The notes beneath the pieces are model-generated. The model made no database searches. It was not told where the DNA came from and saw nothing but the letters and a program-made list of their open reading frames with translations. A DNA stretch of 64,000 nt from Acanthacorydalis orientalis (Eukaryota; Arthropoda; Insecta; Megaloptera; Corydalidae), in assembly GCA_034766995.1 (NCBI GenBank), contig CM068314.1, forward strand, positions 29,343,708-29,407,707, read 5' to 3'. Below, piece after piece: positions 35,820 through 46,725 of this stretch (its first letter is position 1; each line of letters opens with the position of its first letter). The translations under genes were made by a program, and so were the position numbers.

Positions 35820-36689
35820 TGTTTTATTTAATAAACATTAAAATAGTGTACATTTAGTATTTATTATAAAATCGTCCTTTAATATGAGAAATCCTAATTT
35901 TCTTACTTTCATAAGAAGTAAATATGTTTGTACTACAAATATAACTACAACAAAACCTTTTCATAACAAATTCAATTTTGATATCTAATTTTTTCATTAC
36001 AGAGACAAATTTACATAAACAATCAATACACACACTGTATAACTGAAGCTATTGCTAACAATTACATTTATTAAATATAGATTTTTTTATAGACAAGTTT
36101 ATTATTTAGAAATTACACTATATTTGGAAATATATGTTTTAAAAAATATAATTTAAAAACTAACTACAGCAGTTCAAACTGTATAATTAAATACATATTT
36201 TTATGAAAATTTCAACTAATGAAAATGTAATTTTCCAAAGTTCTACTTTATAGTAATGTACAGATAAATATAGGATTATTTATTATGAAATGTTGATGTA
36301 CTTTGTGAATCATGAAATAAATAAATGCGAAAATAAAAACTGACCATGTACTGGAATGTCGATAGATATTTAGTAATCAAAAACTTTTCTCATTACATTC
36401 ATCTGCATAATTTAATAATCGGTATTTAGATTTTCTCTAACAAGTACTTGTAATTTTATATAAAACTAAATTTAATCAACGAACTTAAATTTAAAGCGAG
36501 TTTAAATTAGCGCTAAATATCTGATAATATTTATGTATTAAATACATGTATAATTTACTGGTCGTTAATTTAATATTTTAAAATACATTTCAACATATAC
36601 GTTTTATTACACTCTCAATAACTATAATAGATAAAATATAATTAACTCTATAAAGTAATTTTGTGTAGATATTTAGTTTGTGTCTGCAT
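35819..36689. other. A+T-rich stretch, no gene seen
   Basis: No recognisable frame, RNA or repeat. Confidence 0.55.
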
Positions 36690-36880
36690 CTGCATAACGT
36701 ATTATTATATCGTAGATAGAACGATGTGGGCTGTTATCTTTCAAGAATCTTATAATGATGCTTCCATATGCATTGTTTACCGCAGTGACGTTTATAATTT
36801 CAGTAATTATGCATATCAAGTAGAATTAAAAAAGTAATTGCAGTGCATATGGTTTTATTAAAATATGAAACTTACGTTTT
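36690..36880. promoter_or_regulatory. Cluster of octamer-like motifs, candidate enhancer
   Basis: ATATGCAT at 36766-36773 overlaps CATTGTTT (Sox-like) at 36771-36778. A second octamer-like ATGCATAT lies at 36809-36816, with another gcatat near 36845. A CRE-like half-site (gtgacgtt) lies between. Two POU-like sites plus a Sox-like site within 50 bp is suggestive of an enhancer, but such A+T-rich words are frequent by chance here. Confidence 0.2.
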
Positions 36881-37727
36881 GTGTTATTTCAATATTTGTG
36901 TTTATTATATCTCGTACATTTATTTGCTACAATTACAGAACATTATTATGAGTATTAAAATATTATATTTTCAGTTAATTAGTGTTTTTGCTAGAAGTTT
37001 ACATAAATCTTAATAAAATAAGTATTAAATTCAATTTATTAATGAATATCATTTATGAGAAAAAAATGAATTAATCATTTTTTTAGCTTAATTATTTATA
37101 AAAGTGACACGTTATAAATTATTTCCTTAATGAAGGAAGTATGAAAAAAATTCGTATGATGTGACATGTTACAATATATCTACCGTATATCAAAATTAAA
37201 ATTAGTTGAGTTGCCGAATCGCCTGGCAGTAGTTAAAAAACAAAAGCGATTACGAACTAAGTATTAATTTAAAGAAGTGTTTTTGTTAATTTAAGTTTTA
37301 TAATGAATTTGTGATTGTGTTACATTATATCTTTGAGAATGATTTTTACTCTTTATGGCAGTTTTGTTCATTTTTCGTGACAGAAATATCGACTTGGAAT
37401 TTAGCTGTTTTATTTTTTTAATGTTAACTAATTAAACTTTTAAAAACAGACTTGAAAATTTTATTGGAATACATGTATGAGTTAATATTCTTCAATGAAA
37501 GTTTCTTTTTATTTTTTTCAATTTTAACTTTAAGCCATTGTATTTCACAGATTAGTATATATTTTAGCCTCAATTTTATCTATATTTGAAATAAGCCACT
37601 TGTTTTAATTTTTAATTACAAATTTGATTCAACTTAAGTTCTGTTTTATGATCGAATTTCACACGAAGAGAAGAAAAGCATTAAATAAAATTTTAAATTT
37701 AATATTTGTTGCATATAATAAATATTC
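36881..37727. other. A+T-rich stretch, no gene seen
   Basis: Nothing recognisable. Confidence 0.55.
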
Positions 37728-37731
37728 TTAA

Positions 37732-37973
37732 CACTTTCGCTGCTATAAGCACCTTTAGGCTTTTAACTCGTATCGCCTGTACAGTGCTGTAAGCGTCTTA
37801 GGAGCTCAATTGACGTTGTTGAGTGGTTCTGTTAACACCTAATGGCGTATATTTATTATCTAGCATTTTGATTTGATACATGTCAAAGGCTATTAGCTCA
37901 AAGCGTCAGTCACGGATAATTGTTTTCCTTCTACCACGCGTACTCTGGATTAGTTTTCGCTACAGCGAAAGTG
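37732..37973. mobile_element. piggyBac-type MITE
   Basis: A 242-bp element bounded by TTAA on both sides (37728-37731 and 37974-37977), the target-site duplication specific to piggyBac transposition. Its ends are perfect 11-bp inverted repeats, CACTTTCGCTG and CAGCGAAAGTG. A second inverted pair overlaps the right end (tttcgct-ac-agcgaaa). The interior is G+C-richer than the neighbourhood and contains no transposase frame, so it would depend on a piggyBac transposase supplied in trans. A piggyBac coding relic exists at 53152-53350. Confidence 0.8.
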
Positions 37974-37977
37974 TTAA

Positions 37978-38898
37978 TATAAATTGAAAAATTTTAGAAC
38001 AGACATCAGAAGAAAAAACCACTGAAGATTATTAAGGTTTGAAAATGTTACCTTTGGATCATAATCATTATATTCCGCTAAGACCGGTTTCGATACCTCT
38101 AGTATCTTCAGATAGCTTGATACCGAAATTAACAATGATTTTGGGGTCGTTATATATATATATATAGTCTTTAGATACCGTCTTTATATTAACAGTATAA
38201 TTAAAAATGCATGCTATTACTATTACAATATTGAATTTATTTTCAATTTACGGTTTCAAATTTGTAACAAAAGATTGCGATATATATTAAAATATGCTCA
38301 ACCTCTTCTAGAATATAAAAATAAACGTTTATCATGTTTATCGTAACCCCACGTAATGTATGACCACTTATTTTAGACACAATTTTATATTCAATGTTGA
38401 TTTGCAAATCTCCAACAACACCCAATCTATAATATTATACTTAAGTGACGTACTGAAAAGTATATTCAGCGCAAAATACTAAGCAATTACATTTTGGACA
38501 TACACATTTTGAATAATTCTCTATAAACGCTACAAAAGCATTTGAAACGTCATTATAATACTATTTGAAGATTGTAAAAATCCCAATGGAATATGATTAC
38601 TATGACCTAGTAGTGAATATTCTAAGAGAACATAATTATAAAAAGTAAACAAATTTTTTTGGAAATTAATTTATCTAGAAATGAAATTTAAGTTCGTTAC
38701 AGGAATTCAAAAAATAACTAATTGCCATAATATAGTTCTTGGCACAGTATCTAAATTCTCTTTAATAAATGAATGTTTCATTTACTTCTCAAACTACAAA
38801 TAAAGTCAGACAAAAATGTTCAATAACTGATTATTTAGCATCTTTGATGGTTGGTTACACGCATTTCGATGATAATTTATATCTTTATGAATATTAGT
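37978..38898. other. A+T-rich stretch with a possible dispersed-repeat fragment
   Basis: 38060-38130 contains ggtttcgatacctctagtat followed by cttcag, which resembles the inverted core of the gaagatgat repeat family. A short TA run lies at 38153-38166. No coding frame is supported. Confidence 0.4.
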
Positions 38899-38990
38899 AC
38901 TCTGAGGATGATGGAATCGAAATCCGTATATAAAGCAATTAAAAATGATCAATAATTAATAATTCAACACTTTTGATTAGAAAAAATGTG
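38899..38990 (+). repeat. Dispersed repeat with gaagatgat core, copy D
   Basis: Reads actctgaggatgatggaatc, gaaatccgtataaag-like sequence, aaaaatgatcaataattaat and then cacttttgattagaaaaaa. The best-preserved copy, alongside copy C. Confidence 0.42.
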
Positions 38991-39899
38991 CTCTTTATGG
39001 AGTAAGTGACAAATACATTTCACCTCAATGTAATGGAAATATTCCGTATCTCGAAATTCGAGCTCAATTTAGCAAAAAAAGTTGACTGAAAAGAATATAA
39101 CCGATATTTTCTATGATAATTAAGAATTGTTTCTACTTGAATTTATTCCATGTTAAAATACAGTCATAGAATAATCTTAAACCACTATCGTGAATGACTT
39201 TTATGCGTCTGTAAAAAATAATTGACGGAGACAGTCATCTTAAAATGTTCTTCTTCTCCTTCATGTCATAAGTCAGTTTACAGGGTAATGAATGTTTAGA
39301 TTAAATAAGTAAATGCGGCACTAAAGAACTCATTCATGTACCGTATAGTTAAGACTCCACTCCTAGAGAGTGTATCCTGTTTAGACATCTAAATAACAGT
39401 TAATTGTTAGGAAACGTATCATATAAAAATTAAGAATCTATTATAATTCAAGGACAGTTTTGTCTAGAACTAATCTTTCGTTAATATTCGATGCTCCTCA
39501 GCATCTAATTGAAATAAATGGGAGCAGTGAAAAGTTGATTGTATTCAAAATAATTTTCCTATCTCTGTTTTAGTCATATAAATATATTGCATAATGAACT
39601 TTTTACACCTTAACATAAATATTATAATGTTCATTTTTCCCTTTCATTGTATAAAATATCAATGAATTAGAATATATATTTTTTAGTAAATAATCTTAAT
39701 GTATTTAGTGTAATTATTAATTTTTTTATTCTTAATATAAAATTGAATATCAAATTCACTTGAAGTGATTAAGGATTACGTATTAAAATATAATAGACAA
39801 TCATATTATGTCAATTAAAAAATAATTCTAAAATTAGCCACAAACATGAAAATAAACAATAAAGTTACTTATGTGATTAAGATTATATGTATTGATAAG
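38991..39899. other. A+T-rich stretch, no gene seen
   Basis: Slightly more complex at 39220-39400. No frame or transposon end recognised. Confidence 0.5.
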
Positions 39900-40620
39900 C
39901 AATTTGTAATGTACAGGCACTGAAGCACGTACAATTAGTCATGAGTTATCCACTTTCAATTCCTCAACAGTTTGTCTATGCAAATGCAAGCAAGATGATT
40001 ATCTTGTTTGTTACTCAGAACGTAAGTAGACAGTGTTGTGTCAACGGCACATCACATACACGTCATAAGAACACGTAATGTTTAATTGCCGTTATAATGA
40101 TAATTGACAACAATGCAATCAACAATTTGCATTGACTTTTAACACGTATTCGTAGAAAAAAAAGGGAAAAAATGAGACATATTTTTCTGTGCTGATCAAA
40201 TAGATACGGCGGACTGTTTTGCAGTCTTTCTTCGACGAGCGAGTCAGTTTATCTTTCTATAGATCAAATTTACGTATTCAGCGAACGACTTTCACGTCAT
40301 TCGCAAAGCATTTTACTATCAAATATCGGTAAAGCAATTCAAGTCGACCGTATGATTAGAAAATAAACCGTAGTTACTCGGTAGATTCAGGCTATAGAGC
40401 ATCGTGGGTGAATTTTCTTATCGATTCTTTGATGTCAGTGACAGCAATGCAAAAAATCGTTGGTACATCAAATGTTCAGTTTTAGCGAGACGACAGCTTT
40501 TAACAGTTCGAAAGTAAATTTTGACGTAATATTTACTGATATACTTAAATCGTTCTAATGTACTAAAGCAAACAAACATAGTACTCTTTGCTAATGCACA
40601 AGTAAACAATGGAGATGTAA
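39900..40620 (+). promoter_or_regulatory. Higher-complexity island, candidate promoter region
   Basis: CpG-bearing stretches at 40020-40110 and 40200-40420. An initiator-like TCAGT lies at 40244-40248. The right end has caATGGAGAT directly followed by GTAAGA (40609-40620), which could be a start codon next to a splice donor. The minus-strand 63-codon frame at 40418-40609 has no recognisable domain. Weak evidence, but this is one of the longest islands. Confidence 0.22.
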
Positions 40621-41395
40621 GAAATAATAATGATAATATTTTAATATTGCATTAAAATGTACAATTATCCAAATTTTTATATTCGGTGTATGAGAAAACA
40701 TTTCTGTAACAAGAATGTTATATTTATACGTTTTGTATACATCGCTTTAAAAAAATCAATGGAAAATCATTTTCTTATTTTAAAGAAAGAAACAAAAAAT
40801 AGTTTTAATAAAAGGAAGACTAAATAATGTGCCGCATAAGAAATACTGAATAGGATTTTAATTTTTAACATTGTTTGGAAATTCTATTTACATTAGAACA
40901 CATGAATTTATAAAATGGAATTTAACTCTATAATAATTACTTACAATTATTAAAAGACAATTAAGAAAAAAAATTTAATTAGAATTGCCATTTCTCGTAT
41001 ATAAAGAGAAAGATTAAATCGTTTAATTCAAAGAAGAAAAATGATAAAAAAAAGTGTAAATAAACTTATATACTATTAAATAAAACTTTAAATACGAAAT
41101 GTAATGTAATTAAAAGAAGAATTTGCATACAAACAAGTAATTTGCATTTTATTATAAAGAAATAAGTTAAATAATAAGGAAAGAAATGAAATAAAGTTGC
41201 AAGTAATAACAATTATATAATTAGAATTCAACTACTGTTCAGTGTATCTGAGCTTAAATCTAAACTTTTGTCATTTTTCATTAAGAAAAGTGTTTAATCT
41301 TTTAGTAATATTTTGATATTATTTCAATTTAATAATTAAAAAACACATGTATAATTATTTATTCACTATGTCAAAAAATTCTAAATTTTGAAGAA

Positions 41396-41398
<3 letters not shown>
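40621..41398. other. A+T-rich stretch, no gene seen
   Basis: Nothing recognisable. Confidence 0.55.
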
Positions 41399-41437
<39 letters not shown>

Positions 41438-41476
41438 TCGTATATTACACACACACACACGCATATACACACATAG
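41399..41476. repeat. (TA)n(CA)n microsatellite
   Basis: TA tract 41399-41436, then actcgtatatta, then a CA run and gcatatacacaca. Confidence 0.95.
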
Positions 41477-41811
41477 TGGTATAACTATAAAATTTTGATC
41501 TTTAAGCAAAGGATTAAATAATTCCTGGTTCATAATTTCTTAGTTAAAAAAATCAAATTAAAAATAATGTATTATTTAGTAAATATTAATAAATGTATTT
41601 CAATAATAATTTTCGTATACAAGCCTTTCACAGGAAACAGAAGATTTTCTTCTATTGTAAAACAGAGTTATTTCTTTTTACCATCTTTGAATTTTCTAAT
41701 GCGATGAATTCATATGTGCGCCCTAAACACATTTAATCGACGTAATACATATATGAACAAAATTAAGTTTAGTATTCTTTTAATAATCAAAATAAAATTA
41801 ATATATATGCG
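41477..41811. other. A+T-rich stretch, no gene seen
   Basis: Nothing recognisable before the mariner terminus. Confidence 0.5.
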
Positions 41812-42626
41812 TGGGCCGATTGATAAGTTTGGTAAATTTCTATGATGTTGCGCCACTATTCATTTCGTAACATCGCGGTTATAAAGTGTTACTTTTTAAA
41901 CCAGCATAAGCGAAATTTCAGCTATAAGCAACGCGTTGTTCACGTTCTACAGATGTTTGAAGCGAGCATTGGAGAAGTTGCCGCAAAAATGGAAAAAACG
42001 AGTAGGCCTAGTGTCAATTCGTCACCGTGGATGAAACATTGATTTATCACTACATATCTGAGTCGAAGCAGAAGTCAACGCAGTGGACAACGACTGGTGT
42101 AAAGTGCACCGAAGAAGTCGAATACCATTTTGTCGACTGGGAAGGTGATTGTTACTGTTTTAAGAGTTTCCCAATGAACTATCATGATCGACTACTTAAT
42201 GAAAGGATAAACGATAACAGGATCTTATTAGATAACATTATTGAACCGTTCGAAAGAAGAGCTGAAACAAAAACGGTCAAGACTGGCATACAAAAAAGTG
42301 CTTTTTCATCAAGAAAACGCGTCTTCCCACAAATCGACCGTCGCAATGGCAAAATTGCATGAATTGGTGATCGAATTGATTCCTTATCCACCCTATACTC
42401 CAGACTTGGCGCCGTGTGACTTCTTCCTCTTCCTAAACTTGAAAATTTGGCACACTAGGAAGAAATTCTCGTCGAATGAGGATGTTATCGCCGACGTGAA
42501 TTCTCATTTTGCAGACTCGCTGGTCCAAGTATATAACCCTCAATGGAGACTATGTTGAAAAATGAAATCGATTCTTTCCAAACAACAGTGTTTAATTTGC
42601 TTTTTTACCATACTTATAAAACGAAC

Positions 42627-42628
<2 letters not shown>
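41812..42628 (+). mobile_element. Internally deleted mariner of a third lineage
   Basis: Left terminus tgggccgattgataagtttg; right terminus, inverted, tggttcgttttataagtatg. The two share the core ataagt(t/a)tggtaa. About 817 bp, so roughly 0.4-0.5 kb is missing compared with a full mariner. The loss falls in the DNA-binding half, since the text jumps to the catalytic domain at 42024. A CA/TA microsatellite begins immediately at the right terminus. No relation to the other two mariner lineages at the ends. Confidence 0.78.
42024..42558 (+). pseudogene. Mariner transposase catalytic-domain remnant (second Asp changed to Glu)
   Basis: TVDETLIYHYISESKQKSTQ with the first Asp at 42030-42032, then QWTTTG. 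After a degraded middle and a frameshift near 42240 comes KEELKQKRSRLAYKKVLFHQ, followed by ENASSHKS. The second catalytic Asp is Glu here (42313-42315). HELVIELIPYPPYTPDLAPC is followed by DFF, with the third Asp at 42418-42420, exactly 34 residues on. It ends FSSNEDVIADVNSHFADSL. The frameshift, the missing DNA-binding half and the Asp-to-Glu change make it inactive. Confidence 0.8.

Positions 42629-42683
<55 letters not shown>
42627..42683. repeat. (CA)n(TA)n microsatellite
   Basis: A CA run followed by about 40 bp of TA, directly abutting the mariner's right terminus. Confidence 0.95.
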
Positions 42684-42688
<5 letters not shown>

Positions 42689-43336
42689 CACTCTTCAAAC
42701 ATTCTTTTTAAATAAAAATAAATTGAAGATAATATTTAAACACAATTTTTACATATTCATAATTTTATATTATACCAATAACAATTAAAAATAAATTTAA
42801 AATTTATATTGGTGATTTAAAATAAACATGATAAATAATAGAATTATAATATATACTAATGGATTATTATAATAGATATAATAAAAAGACAGTATAAAAA
42901 AAATAAAAAGACTCTCATCACTTATTGAAATAAGATGCAAGAAAATGTGTCTGAAACGAAATAAATACCTAATAATATTAAAAATTAGATTGTTTAAAAC
43001 AAACAATATTTCTAAGTTTAGAAAAAAATTGTTAAAAATACGCAAATATTCAGGAGACATTGATAAAATCAATACCAGAAATAAAACTGAATATTGTAAA
43101 AAAATAACTGGAGATCGGATAAAATATTTTTATAATTGACACATATTTAGTAGTTATAATTTGTGAAAACATATTTTAAACGCAAAAAATTAAATTACAT
43201 TTTTTATGTTTATAATAATATTTTTATGTTATTGTAGCAAAATAAATGAGTATGACTTATTCATGCACAAAATATTTTTTATTGTACAATATTCACGTGT
43301 AATTTTGGTTACGAGTCATTATATTCGTTATACATA
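42684..43336. other. A+T-rich stretch, no gene seen
   Basis: Overlapping 91-codon minus and 64-codon plus frames (42797-43139) are Ile/Asn/Lys/Phe-rich with no domain, and are judged chance. Confidence 0.5.
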
Positions 43337-43344
43337 TTGTATAT

Positions 43345-43381
<37 letters not shown>

Positions 43382-43383
43382 CA
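43337..43383. repeat. (CATA)n(TA)n microsatellite
   Basis: tatacatacatacata followed by a TA tract. Confidence 0.93.
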
Positions 43384-43875
43384 CTCACATATATAATGTG
43401 TGTATACATGTTTAGTGTAGATATTTTTAAAAGCATTTTTAAGAGATTTAACGGATCTGAACAATTAAGATAGTGTTGTAAAGTTTAAAATAATGATTGT
43501 ATTATTTATAAAGGACTTTAAATTTATGAACTAACAGTAAGATACAAACATATTCTTACAATAAGTAATAAATAACATGTGTGAATATATTTTACAAGTA
43601 TACATTCTTTTATATTGAATCTAGTTTAATGTAAAACACAAATAAGAGAACATTCATAAAATTTCCAGTCGTAAAATGGAATCCAAACGCTTGCGAACGT
43701 ACGAATTATAAATTAAATACAATAATAATTCACTTACTACGTAAAATAAATGCAAACGGGCCGTGTATTGTCTCACCATTAATATAATAACTGTCAACCA
43801 CAAACTAAGCAGTATAAAACAATTGTTGTGTATCTTGTATATACATATATATGTACAGTGTGGTATAATAGCACG
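43384..43875. other. A+T-rich stretch, no gene seen
   Basis: The minus-strand frame 43654-43887 has no recognisable domain. It overlaps the promoter candidate on its right. Confidence 0.45.
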
Positions 43876-43884
43876 TATATAAAA
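43876..43884 (+). promoter_or_regulatory. TATA-box-like motif before a CpG island
   Basis: TATATAAAA lies about 30 bp upstream of the point (about 43906) where composition switches sharply from A+T-rich to CpG-rich. Spacing and order fit a TATA promoter for plus-strand transcription. In this A+T-rich sequence the motif alone means little; the adjacent switch is what makes it notable. Confidence 0.22.
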
Positions 43885-43899
43885 CATACATATATTACG

Positions 43900-44110
43900 T
43901 CCGAGTTGGCCGAGGTGTGCGCATGATCTAGATTGCAGATATTGTCACCAGATAGCGACGGGCGGGCGGCGCTGCTGCGGCCGATGGCGCGAGATACGAA
44001 TCGCGATAAGGACGTCGGAGAGCATCCTGTAGACCGGGTGGTCGGTCGGCGTGCTAGTTACGCGATGCGGTGAGGAGGTCGTGACCGAACTTATGTACAC
44101 GACACAGGCT
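43900..44110 (+). other. CpG-rich island, candidate first exon of a host gene
   Basis: By far the most G+C-rich stretch in the window (for example gacgggcgggcggcgctgct). ATG at 43984 in a good context (gccgATGG) opens MARDTNRDKDVGEHPVDRVV and then GRRASYAMR. The frame runs straight into a splice-donor consensus (cg|gtgagg, GT at 44070-44071), whose own TGA would otherwise stop it. I recognise no domain in the 29 residues, which are Arg/Asp-rich. Two stretches (tcaccagatagcgac, gatggcgcgag) resemble insect CTCF-type insulator motifs. Alternatives are a CpG-rich promoter or insulator, or a fragment of an unrecognised mobile element. Confidence 0.3.
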
Positions 44111-44241
44111 TATTTGAATATTTGACCACGAAAAAATATATGTGGCGTAGTCTACGGCCATAACTTACGGAGATAGTTGCTTAATTGTGTTGAACGATCC
44201 GTACACAGGTATATGCACGTGAAATATGTCGATTTTTTCGT

Positions 44242-44244
<3 letters not shown>

Positions 44245-44287
<43 letters not shown>
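44245..44287. repeat. (TA)n microsatellite
   Basis: About 43 bp of TA. Confidence 0.95.
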
Positions 44288-44288
<1 letters not shown>

Positions 44289-44995
44289 AAAACATGTTTA
44301 TAAGTACATATATCAGAAAGCTAGTGCCAAGTAGCTAAAACTTTAAATTACTTACTAAAGTGTCAAGCGTTTCAAACGACTTGACAGTATTTGTGGTCTT
44401 TCACTAAGAAAGCGATTTGTCTGGAACGTATAATAAAGTTTAATCTGAATGTCATTCTGTATATACATACCAACAAAGATTATATATATATATATATATA
44501 TGTATAGAGAGAGAGAGATAGAACGAGTGAGAGAATTAAAAGGCTCAGTAATAGAAGTTACAATCTTTGTTTATTTGGAATGAAGTTCGTTTTCATGTAA
44601 CGTCTTAATTTTTAAATCGAAAAAAAATCCATTTACGGAAAGTTACTATAATAGATCTAGAATTTAATAGCTAGGTTTCGTCAAACTAAATGAGGACGTT
44701 TTCAATTTGCATAAATGAACACGAAACTATAATATTTTTAATATGTTTATTGCTAAATAACCACTAATAATTGTAGTTACGGTATATACTTCACTATATA
44801 TAATTATGGTAATATTTTTCAATAAATCTGAATTGAAAGTTGAAAATGTTAAAAAAAATTCCAAATTACAAGTAATAAACACAAAAGTAATCACATTATT
44901 TATTTTCATTTTTTTCTTTATATTTCTCCATTGATTTTCAATTAAAGGAAATAAAAGTTCTTTGTTCCTATATCCTACTGAGAGTAAAAATAATA

Positions 44996-45041
<46 letters not shown>

Positions 45042-46399
45042 GTCATTTTTGGTAAAAAAAACATATAGTATGAGAATATAATGTAAAATATATGAAATAT
45101 GAGAATAATAATGTAAAATTTGCAAAGATATTCCAAGATGCCAAAAAAACTAATATATACTCTTAGAAACTCGTGCTCTCGTTAGATTACGTAATACTTA
45201 GAACCATGCTACTTGAAAATGACTTTGGTTCTAAAAGCGATAATAGTAAAATATTATGACCTAATGATGGATACCAAAACAGAATTCTACTCGTTCTCTT
45301 CTAAGGAAATAAAACTTACATTTTGCATGTTAAAATAATTCAACTTGAGAAAATACATAAAAAATAACGAAAAAATTATATTAGCATTAACAGAAAAAGG
45401 TTGCAGGAGAACAGGTACGATAAAGAATAAAAATTGTATACATATTAATAAAAGTACAGACTTATGAGTTTTAAAGAAATATATGCAAAAAATGATCAAA
45501 TCATTCAGAATTTGAAAGTTTTGTTTATTCAGCAGTGAATTGTCAATGTCTTTAATATAAATATACGTGTAAAATATATGTTTTACTCGAATTGATTAAA
45601 AATAATAAATTAAAATTCATCAAAAACTTATTTTCATAAAAGATGATATTCATTTAATTTCCGGCCAGAAAAATTGTTAAACTACTTTATAAATCACAAC
45701 ATAAAATGATTTAATGTACTTATATTGTAAGTATGTAATGTATTAAGTACTTATGCTCATGACGATTATGATACAAAAGTAATGAAAAAATGCATTTTTA
45801 GAAAAATGATGATTTATAAAAGTAATTTACATTGAGTAAGAAAATGAACTATGAGGGTTTTAATGAATAAATTATATTTTAATGAAATGTATTTCTAATT
45901 ATTATTAATATTTAGAAATTGACCTAATTCTATAATTTCAGTTCATAGTATATAAATAAATCAACTATATTTTTTTAAAAAAATATTGAATAAATAATTT
46001 AATTATGCTCATATAATGCGCATACTTAATGCTTCTGAAACTTATTAATCATTTTTTATTGTATGAGTCAAAACAAGTATATATAAAATATTACTAAAGA
46101 TCAAAAGCTGGTAAATTTTGGAACACCTAACTACAAATATACTACTTGAAGAACTGTAAAAGTCTTACTATATTAAAATAAGTGAATATTATTCGTTTTA
46201 TTGAAATTGAATACAATCAATTAAACACAAATAGAAAGGATAAAAATACAATTATTAAAATCTGAAACAGTCGTGCACATAATGCATTGATTGTACTATC
46301 TCTTTTAGAAAAAAAAAAAAAACAATAAGATGAAAGCGTCCATCGAGATGAATCAACAAGAAACGAAACTAAACAACAGTTATCGACAATATTATTTAT
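44288..46399. other. A+T-rich stretch with microsatellites, no gene seen
   Basis: Holds TA/GA (44481-44520) and TA (44999-45039) repeats. The 132-codon minus frame 44727-45125 crosses the TA array (Tyr-Ile run) and has no domain. The 70-codon minus frame at 45287-45499 is hydrophobic and judged chance. Confidence 0.5.
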
Positions 46400-46606
46400 A
46401 TAGGTGTTCCACGTATTTAAACATTCCACATCAACAGATAACCTAGTTGCAATAAATCGGTAGCGTTTAGAGACGCGATGGTCAACACACGGCGGTAGAT
46501 AGATCGCGCACGGACTGCATCGATGCAGAAGCTGAAGACGATTGCGTGTCTTCCTACCAATCGTGCCAATTACTGGGTGTAAAGTGTTCGAAAATAAAAC
46601 AAACAC
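46217..46606 (-). CDS. Unrecognised 129-codon open frame, doubtful
   Basis: The second-longest open frame in the window and the longest free of TA repeats. Its N-terminal half lies in the higher-complexity island. The predicted product is Cys/Arg/Leu-rich, with a hydrophobic C-terminal stretch (LFQILIIVFLSFLFVF) that could span a membrane and a poly-Phe run encoded by a T run. No signal peptide, family motif or second exon is recognised. The most likely explanation is chance opening over an island with a different function. Confidence 0.1.
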   Translation of the reverse strand: MFVLFSNTLHPVIGTIGRKTRNRLQLLHRCSPCAIYLPPCVDHRVSKRYRFIATRLSVDVECLNTWNTYINNIVDNCCLVSFLVDSSRWTLSSYCFFFFSKRDSTINALCARLFQILIIVFLSFLFVFN

Positions 46607-46640
46607 GTACCAAAACGTCGGTCTTTATGCCAGAATACCA
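46400..46640. promoter_or_regulatory. Higher-complexity island with a perfect 14-bp palindrome
   Basis: CpG-bearing DNA (46460-46620), with CTGCATCGATGCAG at 46515-46528 being a perfect palindrome inside gcgcacgga...aagctgaag. No transposon terminus is visible. Candidate regulatory element or structured RNA. Confidence 0.25.
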
Positions 46641-46661
46641 ACTCTATACATACACACACAC

Positions 46662-46722
<61 letters not shown>
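46641..46722. repeat. (CA)n(TA)n microsatellite
   Basis: tacatacacacacacatta then about 58 bp of TA (46664-46722). Confidence 0.95.

Positions 46723-46725
<3 letters not shown>

Noticed and set aside
42797..43139. 91-codon minus and 64-codon plus frames overlapping each other
   Set aside because: Mutually antisense, low-complexity A+T-derived residues and no motif.
43906..44000. tRNA-like A box (tggccgaggtg) with a weak B-box-like word (gatacgaatcgc) about 80 bp downstream
   Set aside because: No acceptor stem or anticodon arm can be paired, and the B box deviates from GGTTCGANTCC. Treated as part of the CpG island.
44727..45125. 132-codon minus-strand frame, the longest in the window
   Set aside because: It is long only because it crosses a TA array. 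The rest has no recognisable domain.
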